This document shows positions 16,167-25,179 of a DNA stretch of 64,000 nt, in pieces. The translations under genes were made by a program, and so were the position numbers. The notes beneath the pieces are model-generated. The model was not told where the DNA came from. It searched no databases and was given only the letters and a program-made list of their open reading frames with translations. Every line of letters starts with the position of its first letter. Position 1 is the first letter of the stretch. Source of the DNA: AC-32 sp963716865 (GTDB taxonomy: Bacteria > Actinomycetota > Thermoleophilia > Gaiellales > Gaiellaceae); NCBI GenBank assembly GCA_963716865.1, contig CAVQUF010000003.1:310001-374000 (forward strand), in the 5' to 3' direction.

Positions 16167-17651
16167 GTGGACGCGCTCCGCTTTGTCTCGCTGCTCGAGG
16201 ACCTTCCGGTCGAGCGGACGAGCCTGCTCGACAACCTCGGCCTCATCCGCCGCGAGGTCGGCCCGGTCACGCCCGAGCTCTCGGATGCGCTCGCCGACCA
16301 CATGAACATCCGCCGCGGCGAGGTGGACGAGGTCGTCTCGTTCTACTCGTTCCTCCGCGTGCCGGCCGACGCCGTCCGCGTCTGCATCGGGCCGGTCTGC
16401 GACTGCCTGGGCGCACAGGACCTGCTCGCGCGCGAGAAGGAGCACGCGGACGGCGTGACCGTGCTCGGGGTCGAGTGCCTCGGCCACTGCGACCTCGCGC
16501 CCGTGCTCACGCGCGGAGACGTCGTCGAGCCGGCTGTCGAGCACCGGACGAACGGCTTCCTGCTCGAGCCGGACGAGATTCGGGAGCCGCCGGAGCTCGA
16601 GCCCGGCGACGTGCTCCGCGCGCTCGAGGACTCGGGCCTGACCGGGATGGGCGGCGCGGGCTTCCCGACCTGGCGCAAGTGGGAGGCCGTGGCGGGCGAG
16701 CCCGGCCCTCGAGTCGTGATCGTGAACGCGGACGAGGGCGAGCCCGGGACGATCAAGGACCGCTACGTGATGGAGCTCCGGCCGCAGCTGCTGCTCGAGG
16801 GGCTCGCGCTGGCGATGCGCTTCTGCGAGACCGAAGAGGCCTACGTCTACCTGCGCGAGGAGTACGCGACGTCGCGCGCCCGCCTCGCGGAGGCGATCGA
16901 GGCGCGCGGGTTGCCGGTCAAGATCGTCGTCGGCGCCGGCTCGTACGTGTGCGGTGAGGAGACGGCGATGCTCGAGTCGATGGAGGGCAGGCGCGGGATG
17001 CCGCGGCTGCGCCCGCCGTTCCCGGCGCAGTCGGGGTACCTCGGCCGCCCGACGCTGATCAACAACGTCGAGACGCTCGTGCACGTCGCCCGGATCGCGC
17101 GCGGCGAGTGGACGCCGGCGCGCCTCTGGTCCGTCTCGGGCGCGATCCGCGAGCCCGGCTGCTACGAGGCCCCGCTCGACGTCACCACCCGCCAGCTGAT
17201 CGACGACTACGCGGGCGGCGCGACCGAAGAGATCGGAGTCATCGTTCCCGGCGGCGCCGCGAGCGGGATCGTGCCTCCGGCCGCGCTCGACGTGCCGCTC
17301 ACCAGGGAGGCGCTCGCCGAGTGGGGATCGGGCCCTGGCTCGGCCGGGGTGCAGGTGTTTCCCGCCTCGTACTCGCCGCTGCGACTGCTGACCGAGACGA
17401 TGCGCTTCTTCGCCGAGGAGTCGTGCCAGAAATGCACCCCGTGCCGGATCGGCACGCGCGGGATGCACCACGTGCTCGAGGAGCTCGCGAGCGGGGAGGC
17501 CGCGATGCCGCGGGAGCAGGTCGAGGAGTGGCTCGACGCGATGGCCTCCACCTCGATCTGCGGGCTCGGCCAGGGCGCGCCGGTCCCGGTCCGCGGGGCG
17601 TTCCGCCACTGGCCCGAGCTGTTCGCCGACCTGGGGACCCCTGTACCGTGA
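16167..17651 (+). CDS. NAD-dependent formate dehydrogenase, NuoE-NuoF fusion subunit (FdhB-type)
   Basis: This 494-aa protein joins a thioredoxin-like [2Fe-2S] domain (CIGPVC and CLGHC, residues about 75-115) to a NuoF-like module. The latter has the FMN/NADH motifs GMGGAGFPTW and NADEGEPGTIKDR and the GSYVCGEETAMLES loop. The [4Fe-4S] ligands are CQKCTPC plus a later Cys in TSICGLG. The gene is directly followed by the molybdenum subunit with GTGA overlap. Together they should oxidise formate and reduce NAD, or act as a CO2 reductase. The GTG at 16167 is the first start after the nitrilase stop. Confidence 0.9.
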   Translation: MDALRFVSLLEDLPVERTSLLDNLGLIRREVGPVTPELSDALADHMNIRRGEVDEVVSFYSFLRVPADAVRVCIGPVCDCLGAQDLLAREKEHADGVTVLGVECLGHCDLAPVLTRGDVVEPAVEHRTNGFLLEPDEIREPPELEPGDVLRALEDSGLTGMGGAGFPTWRKWEAVAGEPGPRVVIVNADEGEPGTIKDRYVMELRPQLLLEGLALAMRFCETEEAYVYLREEYATSRARLAEAIEARGLPVKIVVGAGSYVCGEETAMLESMEGRRGMPRLRPPFPAQSGYLGRPTLINNVETLVHVARIARGEWTPARLWSVSGAIREPGCYEAPLDVTTRQLIDDYAGGATEEIGVIVPGGAASGIVPPAALDVPLTREALAEWGSGPGSAGVQVFPASYSPLRLLTETMRFFAEESCQKCTPCRIGTRGMHHVLEELASGEAAMPREQVEEWLDAMASTSICGLGQGAPVPVRGAFRHWPELFADLGTPVP

Positions 17652-20351
17652 AGGCCATGGTCGACTTCACGCTCGACGGAACGCGCGTCAGCGCTCCCGA
17701 GGGCGAGCTGCTCGTCCACGCGGCCGCGCGCCACGGCGTCTTCATCCCGACTCTCTGCCACGACGACAAGCTCGACCCGTACGGCGGCTGCCGGATGTGC
17801 GTCGTCGGGGTCGAGGGCGCGCCCCGCCCGATGCCCGCTTGCGCGACACGCGTGGCCGAGGGGATGGTCGTCTCCACGAACTCGGACGTTCCGCAGCTGC
17901 AGAAGACGCTGACCGAGATGCTGCTGGCCGAGCACCTGAACGAGAACCCGGGCGGTCGGCCGAACGAGCTGCTCGATCTCGCCGGCGACCTCGGGGCCGA
18001 GGCGCCATTCACGCTCCCCGACGCCAAACGGGAGGCCTACGAGGACCGCAACCGCTTCATGGGCTACGACCCGGACGCGTGCATTCTCTGCAACCGGTGC
18101 GTGCGCTACACGCAGGAGGTCATGCAGTGCTCGGCACTGACGCTCGAGGGCCGCGGGCCGACCGCTCGCGTCGTTCCCACGCACGGCGAGTCCTGGCTCG
18201 ACACCGAGTGCGAGCTCTGCGGCGGCTGCCTCTCGACCTGCCCGACCGGCGCCATCTACGAGAAGTTCCTCGAGGGCGCGCCCGCGGGTCACGAGGCCGG
18301 CCTCGAGAAGGTCAAGTCAACGTGCACGTTTTGCGGCGTCGGCTGCCAGATCGACATCAACGTCGATCCCGAGACGAAGCGGATCGTCAAGGTCACCTCC
18401 GACCCGAGCTACGTCTCGAACGAGGGCAACCTCTGCGTCAAGGGACGCTTCGCGTTCAACTTCGTCCACCATCCGGACCGTCTGACCGAGCCGCTGATCC
18501 GCGGCGAGGACGGCGAGCTGCACCCGGCGACCTGGGAAGAGGCGCTGAAGGCTGCGGCCGATGGCCTGAAGGGGGTGAAGGAGCGGCACGGCCCGCAGAC
18601 TGTCGGCGTCCTCGCCTCGGCGCGGCTGACGATGGAGGAGAACTTCCTCATCCAGAAGCTCGCCCGCACGGCGCTCGGCACCCACTCGGTTCACTCCTGC
18701 GAGGCCACCTGACACGCGCCGACCCTTTACGGCCTGGTCAGGTCGTTAGGCAGAGGAGCTACCACCAACTCGATCCCCGAGATCGAGAACGCGCGCTTCC
18801 TGCTCGTGATCGGGTCGAACACGACCGAGGCGCACCCGGTGCTGGCGCTGCGGATGAAGAAGGCGGCGCGCAACGGGGCGACGCTCGTCGTCGCCGACCC
18901 ACGCAAGATCTGGCTGACGAAGATCGCGAAGCGTCACCTGCAGCTGCGGCCCGGGACCGACGTCTGGCTCCTGAACGCGATCATGCACGTGATCCTCGAG
19001 GAGGGCCTGCAGGACGAGGACTACATCCGCGAGCACACCGAGGACTTCGACGCCGTTGCCGAGGTCGTCTCGCGCTACACGCCCGAGGAGGCGGAGCAGA
19101 TGACCGGCGTGCCCGCCGAGGCGATCCGCGCGACCGCGCGCGAGTACGCGACCGAGCGGCACGCGGCGATCTTCTACACGCTCGGGATCACCGAGCACGC
19201 GTCCGCGATCGACAACATCTGGTCGCTGTCCAACCTCGTGCTGATGACCGGCCACCTCGGGTACGAGTCGACCGGCCTGAACGCGCTGCGCGGGCAGAAC
19301 AACGTCCAGGGCCTGAACGACGCTGGCGCGAACCCGGGCTACCTGCCTGGGTACCAGCCCGAGGAGGATCCCGAGGTCAGGCGCAAGTTCTCCGAGGCCT
19401 GGGGGGTCGCGCTCCCCGAGACGCCGGGGTACCGCCTCGACCAGATGATGTCCGGGCTGCACGACGGGCGCATCAGGGCGCTCTACCTGATCGGCGAGAA
19501 CCCCGCGCAGACCGAGCCGAACGCGCACCATGTCGAGGAGGGGCTGGACAAGCTGGAGTTCCTGGTCTCCCAGGACCTGTTCCTGAACGACACCAGCCGC
19601 AAGCACGCGGACGTCGTCCTCCCCGCGTCGAGCTTCGCCGAGAAGGACGGCACCTTCACAAATACAGAGCGGCGCGTGAACCGCGTCCGCCGGGCGGTCC
19701 CGTGCCCGGGTCAGGCGCGCGAGGACTGGCGGATCGTGATCGACCTGGCCCGCGAGCTCGGCGCAGAGTGGCCCGAGTACGGGTCGGCCGAGGACATCTG
19801 GGACGAGTTCGCCGACCTCGTCGCCGAACTGGTCCGGGATCCGCTACGACCGCATCGAGGAGGTCGGCCTGCAGTGGCCGTGCGTCGACCGCGACGACCC
19901 GGGCTCGATGTACCTCCACTCGCCGCACCCGGCGCGGCCCAACGGCAAGGGCAAGTTCTTCCCGGTCGAGTACCAGCCGCCGATCGAGCCGACCGACTCC
20001 GAGTACCCGTTCGTGCTCTCGACCGGGCGCACGCTCTACCACTACAACTCGGGCACGATGACCATGCGCGAGGAGGGCGTCGTCCAGAAGCAGGAGGACC
20101 CGTTCGTCGAGATCAACGCCGAGGACGCCCAGGCGCTCGGCGTCGGCGAGGGCGACTGGGTGCGCCTGGTCTCGCGCCGCGGCGAGCTGGAGGCGCGTGC
20201 GGCCGTGGGTGAACGTGTCTACCCGGGCCTCGTCTGGATGGCGCTGCACTTCGCGCAGGCGAAGGTGAACTGGCTCACGCACGACGTGGGCGACCCGCTG
20301 ATCGGCACGCCCGAGTACAAGGTGTGCGCGGTACGGGTCGAGCGGGTGTGA
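17648..20351 (+). CDS. formate dehydrogenase catalytic subunit, selenoprotein (UGA = Sec355); apparent +1 frameshift near 19823
   Basis: This is the molybdopterin subunit of an NAD-linked formate dehydrogenase. Domains in order are an N-terminal [2Fe-2S] ferredoxin (LCHDDKLDPYGGCRMC), two [4Fe-4S] motifs (CILCNRCVRYTQ, CELCGGCLSTCP), and the proximal cluster CTFCGVGC with the later Cys in GNLCVKG. At 18710 an in-frame TGA is followed by the universally conserved His and HAPT, and the frame continues through TTNSIPEIENARFLL, so TGA is read as selenocysteine (residue 355). Near 19823 one extra base shifts the frame; the real C-terminus resumes as PNWSGIRYDRIEEVGLQWP and ends at 20351. The GTG start overlaps the FdhB stop; ATG 17657 is an alternative. 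Confidence 0.88.
18718..18751 (+). promoter_or_regulatory. candidate bacterial SECIS hairpin after the Sec codon
   Basis: Starting 8 bases after the TGA, CGACC (18720-18724) pairs with GGTCG (18741-18745). An inner GGC/GTC arm and a CTG-containing apical loop lie around 18731-18739. The apical loop lies about 20 nt past the UGA, within the spacing used by SelB-dependent elements. The fold was drawn by eye, so its exact shape is uncertain. Confidence 0.45.
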
Positions 20352-21091
20352 GCTCGGACACGCTCGCGCCGGAGGTCGTCGAGCCGCTCCTGACCGGGCG
20401 GTTCGGCCGGCCCTATATTTACGAGGAGCGCTGCGAGTCGACGCAGGCCCTGCTGGACCGCTCCGGGCCCGAGGGAGCCGTGGCCGTGGCCGAGGAGCAG
20501 ACCGGCGGACGCGGGCGGCTCGGGCGCTCCTGGGAGGCGCCGCCAGGCAGCTCCATCCTCTGCTCGGTCCTGCTGCGGCCGCCGCCCGGGCCGGGCCTCG
20601 CCCAGCTCTCGCTCGTCGGCGGGCTCGCGGCCGCGGAGGCGGTGGAGGAGGAACTCGGGTTCTGGCGCTCGTCCCAGATCAAGTGGCCGAACGACGTCAT
20701 GGTCAACCGCCGCAAGGTGGCCGGCGTACTGGCCGAGGCCCGCGACGGCATCGTGGTGCTGGGGATCGGCATCAACGTCAACCAGACACGGGACCAGCTA
20801 CTAGGGGACGCGCGACAACCGGCCGGCTCGCTGCGCACCAGCGACGGCCGCGAGCACGATCGGGCGGGGCTACTGGCCGACCTGCTGGCGCGGCTCGAGC
20901 GGTTCTATGCGGCATGGCTGGAGGGTGGGCTCGACGCGCTCTACGGCGACCTGGGCTCCCGTGACTTCCTGCGCGGCCGCCGCATCACGGTCGACGGCCT
21001 GGAGGGCGTCGCCGAGGGCATCGACCGGGAAGGCCGCCTGCTCGTGGCCGGCCGCGCTCTCGATTCCGGCGAGGTGATGTATGAGCGTTAG
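20348..21091 (+). CDS. birA: biotin-[acetyl-CoA-carboxylase] ligase, monofunctional
   Basis: This 247-aa protein has the biotinyl-AMP loop GGRGRLGRSWEAPPGSS (near residue 55), the catalytic IKWPNDVMVNRRKVAG (near residue 112) and the small C-terminal SH3-like domain (FLRGRRITVDG). There is no N-terminal HTH, so it is a class I enzyme without repressor function. The GTG start overlaps the formate dehydrogenase stop. It attaches biotin to carboxylase carrier proteins in the cytoplasm. No carboxylase is in this window. Confidence 0.92.
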   Translation: MSSDTLAPEVVEPLLTGRFGRPYIYEERCESTQALLDRSGPEGAVAVAEEQTGGRGRLGRSWEAPPGSSILCSVLLRPPPGPGLAQLSLVGGLAAAEAVEEELGFWRSSQIKWPNDVMVNRRKVAGVLAEARDGIVVLGIGINVNQTRDQLLGDARQPAGSLRTSDGREHDRAGLLADLLARLERFYAAWLEGGLDALYGDLGSRDFLRGRRITVDGLEGVAEGIDREGRLLVAGRALDSGEVMYER

Positions 21092-21093
21092 CT

Positions 21094-21780
21094 CTAGAGC
21101 AGTCGGGGCTCGACCGGCTCCTCGCCCTCGGGAGTGACGGTGTACGCTCGGGCTCCCGGCCGCCCGCTCACGACCTCCGCCAGCTCGGTGCCCTCGTAGC
21201 GGAGGCCGACCATGTCGTCGGCGGCGATTCCGGGCGGAAAGCCCTCCGCGACGAGCTTCGTGTAGACGGGCCGGCGCAGGTCCTCGGCGTCGTAGTGCGG
21301 GCAGGCGCTTCCGGGCAGGAAGCCGAGGCCGTCGTGCATCCCCTCGAGCTGGGGGCCGAACGAGTCGGTCACGCCGGCCTCGAACCAGCAGATCATCCCC
21401 GCGCTCCAGCCGGCGAGCACGACGCCCGCGTCCCAGGCTTCCCGGAGAATTGCGTCGAAGCCGTGCGCGCGCCAGATCGCGAGCGCGTTGGCGGTGTTCC
21501 CGCCGGCGACGTAGAGGACGTCCTGGGCGAGCACGCGCTCCCTGAGGTTCGGCGGTGGCCACGGAAAGAACGAGAGGTGCGAGACCTGGGCGCGATCTCC
21601 GAGCTGCGTGTACGCGAGCAGCGTGGCCCCGTCGTCGTCCGCGGAGGCCGTGGGGACGAAGAGCACGCGCGGCCGCTCGCTCCCCGCGAGGCCGAGGACG
21701 TAGTCCTCGAGCCTCCGGCGCTCGGCGTCGTCCCAGCTGAGCCCACCGATCGCCACGATCGTTCTTCCGGTCCCGGACAC
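21094..21780 (-). CDS. peptidase E-like serine hydrolase (S51 family)
   Basis: This 228-aa protein has the S51 features: YVAGGNTANALAIW for substrate binding and the nucleophile elbow AGWSAGMICWF, with Ser near residue 126. Family members cleave Asp-X dipeptides or are cyanophycinase-like. The gene is convergent with birA (2 bp between stops) and has a GTG start next to the divergent LysE exporter. It is likely cytoplasmic. Confidence 0.85.
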   Translation of the reverse strand: MSGTGRTIVAIGGLSWDDAERRRLEDYVLGLAGSERPRVLFVPTASADDDGATLLAYTQLGDRAQVSHLSFFPWPPPNLRERVLAQDVLYVAGGNTANALAIWRAHGFDAILREAWDAGVVLAGWSAGMICWFEAGVTDSFGPQLEGMHDGLGFLPGSACPHYDAEDLRRPVYTKLVAEGFPPGIAADDMVGLRYEGTELAEVVSGRPGARAYTVTPEGEEPVEPRLL

Positions 21781-21842
21781 GAGACCCGAAAGTGTGCCGG
21801 GCGCTCTTCGATTTCGCGTCAGTTGCCAGGTAACGTCGGGGG

Positions 21843-22481
21843 ATGATCGATCCCTCGCGCCTCGCCGTCTTCATGGGAGCCGCGCTGCTGCTGCTGGTCG
21901 TTCCCGGGCCGGCCGTCCTCTACGTCGTCACGCAGAGCGTCTCGCACGGGCGCCGGGCCGGGATCGTCGCCGTCGCCGGGATCACGACCGGGACCCTCGT
22001 CCACATCGCGGCCGCGACGATCGGCCTCTCGGCGCTCCTCGCGTCGTCGGCGCTCGCGTTCGACGCGGTCAAGTACCTCGGCGCGGCCTATCTCGTCGTG
22101 ATCGGCGTCCGCCGGCTGCTCGGGCTCGAGCCGGAGCTGGAGCCGCAGGCCCGGCCACCGCGCAGCCTCGGGCGGCTCTACCGCCAGGGGATCGTCGTCA
22201 ACACGCTGAACCCGAAGACGGCCCTGTTCTTCCTCGCGTTCCTGCCGCAGTTCGTCGACCCGAACGCGGGCGCCGCCTGGTCGCAGATCCTCGTGCTCGG
22301 AGTCCTGTTCGCGACGCTCGGCTTCCTCAGCGACAGCATGTGGGCGCTCGTCTCGGGAACCCTGGGCGAGCGCCTGCGGCTCAGTCCGAGCTTCCCGCGG
22401 GTGCAGCGCTACGTCTCGGGCTCGGTGTTCGTCGGCCTCGGCGCCGTCGCCGCCCTCACGGGCCGGGCCGAGCGCTCGTAG
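21843..22481 (+). CDS. LysE/RhtB family amino-acid exporter
   Basis: This 212-aa membrane protein has the family N-terminus (LVVPGPAVLYVVTQSVSHGRRAG, broken here by the first membrane helix) and about six hydrophobic segments. The conserved NTLNPKTALFFLAFLPQF lies in the middle. It exports amino acids or their analogues. The start ATG is 62 bp from the divergent peptidase gene. It ends just before a TPP riboswitch. Confidence 0.9.
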   Translation: MIDPSRLAVFMGAALLLLVVPGPAVLYVVTQSVSHGRRAGIVAVAGITTGTLVHIAAATIGLSALLASSALAFDAVKYLGAAYLVVIGVRRLLGLEPELEPQARPPRSLGRLYRQGIVVNTLNPKTALFFLAFLPQFVDPNAGAAWSQILVLGVLFATLGFLSDSMWALVSGTLGERLRLSPSFPRVQRYVSGSVFVGLGAVAALTGRAERS

Positions 22482-22504
22482 CGGCCCGGGCCTCGCTACG
22501 ATGC

Positions 22505-22579
22505 CGCTTCCGGGGTGCCGCCCAGGCGGCTGAGATCACACCCGTCGAACCTGATCTGGTTAGGACCAGCGAAGGGAGC
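22505..22579 (+). promoter_or_regulatory. TPP (thiamine pyrophosphate) riboswitch
   Basis: The THI-box consensus is nearly complete: GGGGTGCC at 22512, GGCTGAGA at 22528, CGAACCTGATCTGG from 22546 and ACCAGCGAAGGGA to 22577. The outer stem pairs GCTTCC (22505-22510) with GGGAGC (22574-22579), and that 3' arm contains the purine-rich ribosome-binding region of the gene starting at 22584. Binding of TPP would therefore block translation initiation, which is inferred from the geometry. Confidence 0.95.
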
Positions 22580-22583
22580 ACGG

Positions 22584-23954
22584 TTGGACGAGCGGACACC
22601 GAGTTGGGGGATCGAGCCGGTGCCGGAGCGCCTGCGGGTGCTCGGCTTCGTCGATCTCTTCCTGCTCTGGAGCAGCCTCTCGGTCAGCCTGCTCGTGATC
22701 GTCGCCGGCGCCGTCCTCGTGGACGGCGACTTCGGGCTCGGGCTCTCGCTGCGCTCGGCGCTGCTCGCGATCGTCGCGGCGGCGCTCGTCGGCAACCTGC
22801 TGCTCGGGATCGCCGGGGCGATCGGCGCCGACGCGCGCGTGCCGGGGATGGTGTTGCTGCGCGCGCCGCTCGGGCAGCGCGGCTCGTACCTGCCGACCTT
22901 CCTGAACGTCGTCCAGAACCTCGGCTGGTCGATCTTCGAGCTGCTGATCATCGCGACCGCCGCGGCGGCCCTCTCCGACCGCGTCCTCGGCTTCCACGCC
23001 CGCTGGCTCTGGACCCTGCTCTTCGGCGGGGTCTCGGTCGCGCTCGCCCTGCTCGGGCCGATCGGGTTCGTCCGCCGCTACGTGCGCAAGTTCGCCATCT
23101 GGGTCGTGCTCGTCTCGCTTCTCTACCTGACCTGGTGGGTGCTGGACCGGTCGAACCTGCACGCATTCTGGCGCGGCCACGGGCACGGCGGGTCGGCCTG
23201 GGCCGGGTTCGACCTCGTGCTCGCGAGCATCATCTCGTGGACGCCGCTCGCCGCCGACTACACGCGCTTCGGGCGCAACCGACGGGGCGCGTTCTGGGGC
23301 ACCGGGCTCGGGTATTTCGTCCCGACGATCTGGATGTTCGGGCTCGGCGCGCTGCTGTTGCTCTCGCGGCACATCGGCGACGCGGCCGCGATCCCGGCGG
23401 CGGTGGCGACCGGCGGCGTGCTGAGCGTCGTCGCGCTGCTCGCGCTCACCGTCGACGAGACGGACGAGGCGTTCGCGGACATCTACTCGACCGCGGTCTC
23501 GATCCAGAACGTCTTCCCGCGCCTCCCGCAACGGCTCCTGATCGCGCTCGTCGCGGCGATTGCGACCGGCGGCGCGCTGCTGCTCGACCTCCGGAACTAC
23601 CAGACGTTCCTGTTCCTGCTCGGCTCGTTCTTCGTGCCGCTGCTCGGCGTCCTGATCGCGGACTGGCTGCTGGCGGGCCTGCACTACGACCGGCGCGCGG
23701 TTTTCGAGGGGCCTGCAGTTCGGATCGACCAGATCCTCGCCTGGCTCGCGGGCTTCGCGGTCTACCAGTGGCTCCTGCCCCAGGGCCCGCACTGGTGGCT
23801 CGCCCTGATCCACCACACGAAGGGCCCCGTCGACTTCAGCGCCTCGCTGCCGAGCTTCGCGACCGCGTTCCTGCTGGCCCTGCTCGCGGGGTCGATAGTC
23901 TCGGCGCGTGCCGGGGATCGCCGTAGTCGGGAACCTCTCGCGCGACCTCGTTGA
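22584..23954 (+). CDS. cytX: NCS1-family permease, CytX-like hydroxymethylpyrimidine transporter
   Basis: This 456-aa protein has about 12 membrane segments and an NCS1-type core (ARVPGMVLLRAPLGQRGSYLP, slightly over one helix; SWTPLAADYTRFGRN). Placement directly behind a TPP riboswitch identifies it as a thiamine-precursor importer, most likely for hydroxymethylpyrimidine as for CytX. I chose TTG 22584 because it lies 6-12 bases after the GAAGGGAG sequestered in the riboswitch P1 stem. Its end overlaps the PfkB kinase gene by 47 bp, unusually long, so the last residues are uncertain. Confidence 0.85.
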   Translation: MDERTPSWGIEPVPERLRVLGFVDLFLLWSSLSVSLLVIVAGAVLVDGDFGLGLSLRSALLAIVAAALVGNLLLGIAGAIGADARVPGMVLLRAPLGQRGSYLPTFLNVVQNLGWSIFELLIIATAAAALSDRVLGFHARWLWTLLFGGVSVALALLGPIGFVRRYVRKFAIWVVLVSLLYLTWWVLDRSNLHAFWRGHGHGGSAWAGFDLVLASIISWTPLAADYTRFGRNRRGAFWGTGLGYFVPTIWMFGLGALLLLSRHIGDAAAIPAAVATGGVLSVVALLALTVDETDEAFADIYSTAVSIQNVFPRLPQRLLIALVAAIATGGALLLDLRNYQTFLFLLGSFFVPLLGVLIADWLLAGLHYDRRAVFEGPAVRIDQILAWLAGFAVYQWLLPQGPHWWLALIHHTKGPVDFSASLPSFATAFLLALLAGSIVSARAGDRRSREPLARPR

Positions 23955-24708
23955 CGGCGAGCAGCCACGCCCCGGGGGTCCTCCCTACTGGGCGGCTCGG
24001 GCGCTGCGTGCGCTCGGCGCGCGGGCGCTCGTGGTCGCGAAGTGCGCCGACGAGGACCGGCGGATGTTCACGCCCGCCCTGGTCGCGCTCGGGCTGCCGG
24101 TGCTCTGGCGGCCCGCGAGCGCGACCGCCACGTTCTCGTTCCGCTACGAGGGCGACCGGCGCGAGATGGACGTGCTGGCGATCGGAGACCCGTGGACGCC
24201 CGAGGACGTTCGCAGCCTCGGCGGCGCGCGCTGGGTTCACGCGGGCGCGCTCGCCCAGTCGGACTTCCCGGCCGAGACGATGGCCGAGCTCGCGCGCGGT
24301 CGCCGCGTCTCTCTCGACGGGCAGGGGCTCGTCCGGCCCCCGCGGACCGGCCCGCTCGAGCTGAACGACGGCTACGACCCGGAGGTCCTGCGCCACGTCA
24401 CGGTCCTGAAGCTCGCCGAGGAGGAGGCGGAGGCGCTGGTGGGCGAGCCGGACGAGGACGCGCTGCGCTCGCTCGGCGTGCCGGAGGTGCTGGTCACGTT
24501 CGGCTCGCAGGGCTCGCTGGTGCTCGCGAACGGGCGGCTGGAGCGGGTCGCGCCGAGCGCGGTCGACGGCGAGACCGACCCGACCGGCGCCGGCGACGCG
24601 TTCGCCGCCGCCTACATCGTCTCGCGCTCTTCCGGGCACGCGCCGGTCGCCGCGGCGCGGAGGGCCAGCGAGCTTGTGGCCGGGCTGCTCAGCCGGCGGC
24701 TTCCGTGA
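23908..24708 (+). CDS. PfkB/ribokinase-family kinase
   Basis: This 266-aa protein begins with the VVGNLSRDLV strand and ends with the PfkB signature DPTGAGDAFAAAY (near residue 213), which supplies the anion hole and catalytic Asp. It is shorter than ribokinase and lacks a clear lid. The GTG start lies inside the upstream permease gene, so it is probably co-translated with CytX under the TPP riboswitch. A role in phosphorylating hydroxymethylpyrimidine or another thiamine precursor is plausible, but the closest match could also be a sugar kinase. Confidence 0.82.
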   Translation: MPGIAVVGNLSRDLVDGEQPRPGGPPYWAARALRALGARALVVAKCADEDRRMFTPALVALGLPVLWRPASATATFSFRYEGDRREMDVLAIGDPWTPEDVRSLGGARWVHAGALAQSDFPAETMAELARGRRVSLDGQGLVRPPRTGPLELNDGYDPEVLRHVTVLKLAEEEAEALVGEPDEDALRSLGVPEVLVTFGSQGSLVLANGRLERVAPSAVDGETDPTGAGDAFAAAYIVSRSSGHAPVAAARRASELVAGLLSRRLP

Positions 24709-25094
24709 GGGCGGTCGTCCGGACGGTCGACGGCGTCTACGAGGTCGACCTCGAGGAGGAGGTCGTGCTCGGCCCGGCCGACGCCGACGTCGAGCCGCCG
24801 GCGCTCGAGCTGCCCCTGCCGCTGATCGTGGCCGCGGCCGCAGCAGGTTCGACCGTGATCGCGGTCGTCGACCGCCGCCCGACGCTCGCGGTCTCGAACG
24901 ACGCCGGGCAGACCTGGCGCGAGGCGGGCGGAGGCCTCCCGCCGGGGCGGGCGATTGCGATCTCCCAGGACGACCCGGACCTCGTCCTGTACGCCGCCCG
25001 CAACCGGCTCTACCTCTCGGCCGACGGCGGCCTGTTCTGGCGCGCGCTGGCGCCCGAGCTGCCCGAGATCGAGGCGGTCGCCCTTCAGCCGTAA
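24705..25094 (+). CDS. small protein with Asp-box (BNR-like) repeats
   Basis: This 129-aa protein has two Asp-box motifs, SNDAGQTW near residue 65 and SADGGLFW near residue 105, each at the tight turn of a beta-propeller blade as in sialidases and photosystem II assembly factors. Two blades are too few for a full propeller, so it may oligomerise or be a remnant. The GTG start overlaps the kinase stop (GTGA). No signal peptide is apparent. It is the last gene before convergent transcription. Confidence 0.6.
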   Translation: MRAVVRTVDGVYEVDLEEEVVLGPADADVEPPALELPLPLIVAAAAAGSTVIAVVDRRPTLAVSNDAGQTWREAGGGLPPGRAIAISQDDPDLVLYAARNRLYLSADGGLFWRALAPELPEIEAVALQP

Positions 25095-25111
25095 CGCGCC
25101 GGGGCCCGGAA

Positions 25112-25138
25112 GCCCAAGTAACAGTCTGTTACTTGGGC
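25112..25138. repeat. 27-nt perfect palindrome, copy 1 of GTAACAGTCTGTTAC
   Basis: GCCCAAGTAACAG and CTGTTACTTGGGC are exact complements separated by one T. A second copy of the core lies 67 bp further on. The unit sits between two convergent genes, so it may be a bidirectional terminator or a dimeric protein operator. Confidence 0.7.
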
Positions 25139-25179
25139 CGACTTCGCCCGCCCAACCAGCCGCTTCCGCCGGGACCAAC

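Noticed and set aside
18710..18712. End of the formate dehydrogenase gene at the TGA
   Set aside because: The same frame continues for over 1 kb with conserved FDH sequence, so the codon is better read as Sec than as a stop.
12440..19830. Programmed +1 frameshifting in DUF1800 and FdhA
   Set aside because: No stop codon or slippery codon at the junctions as in prfB; the sites have no common sequence.
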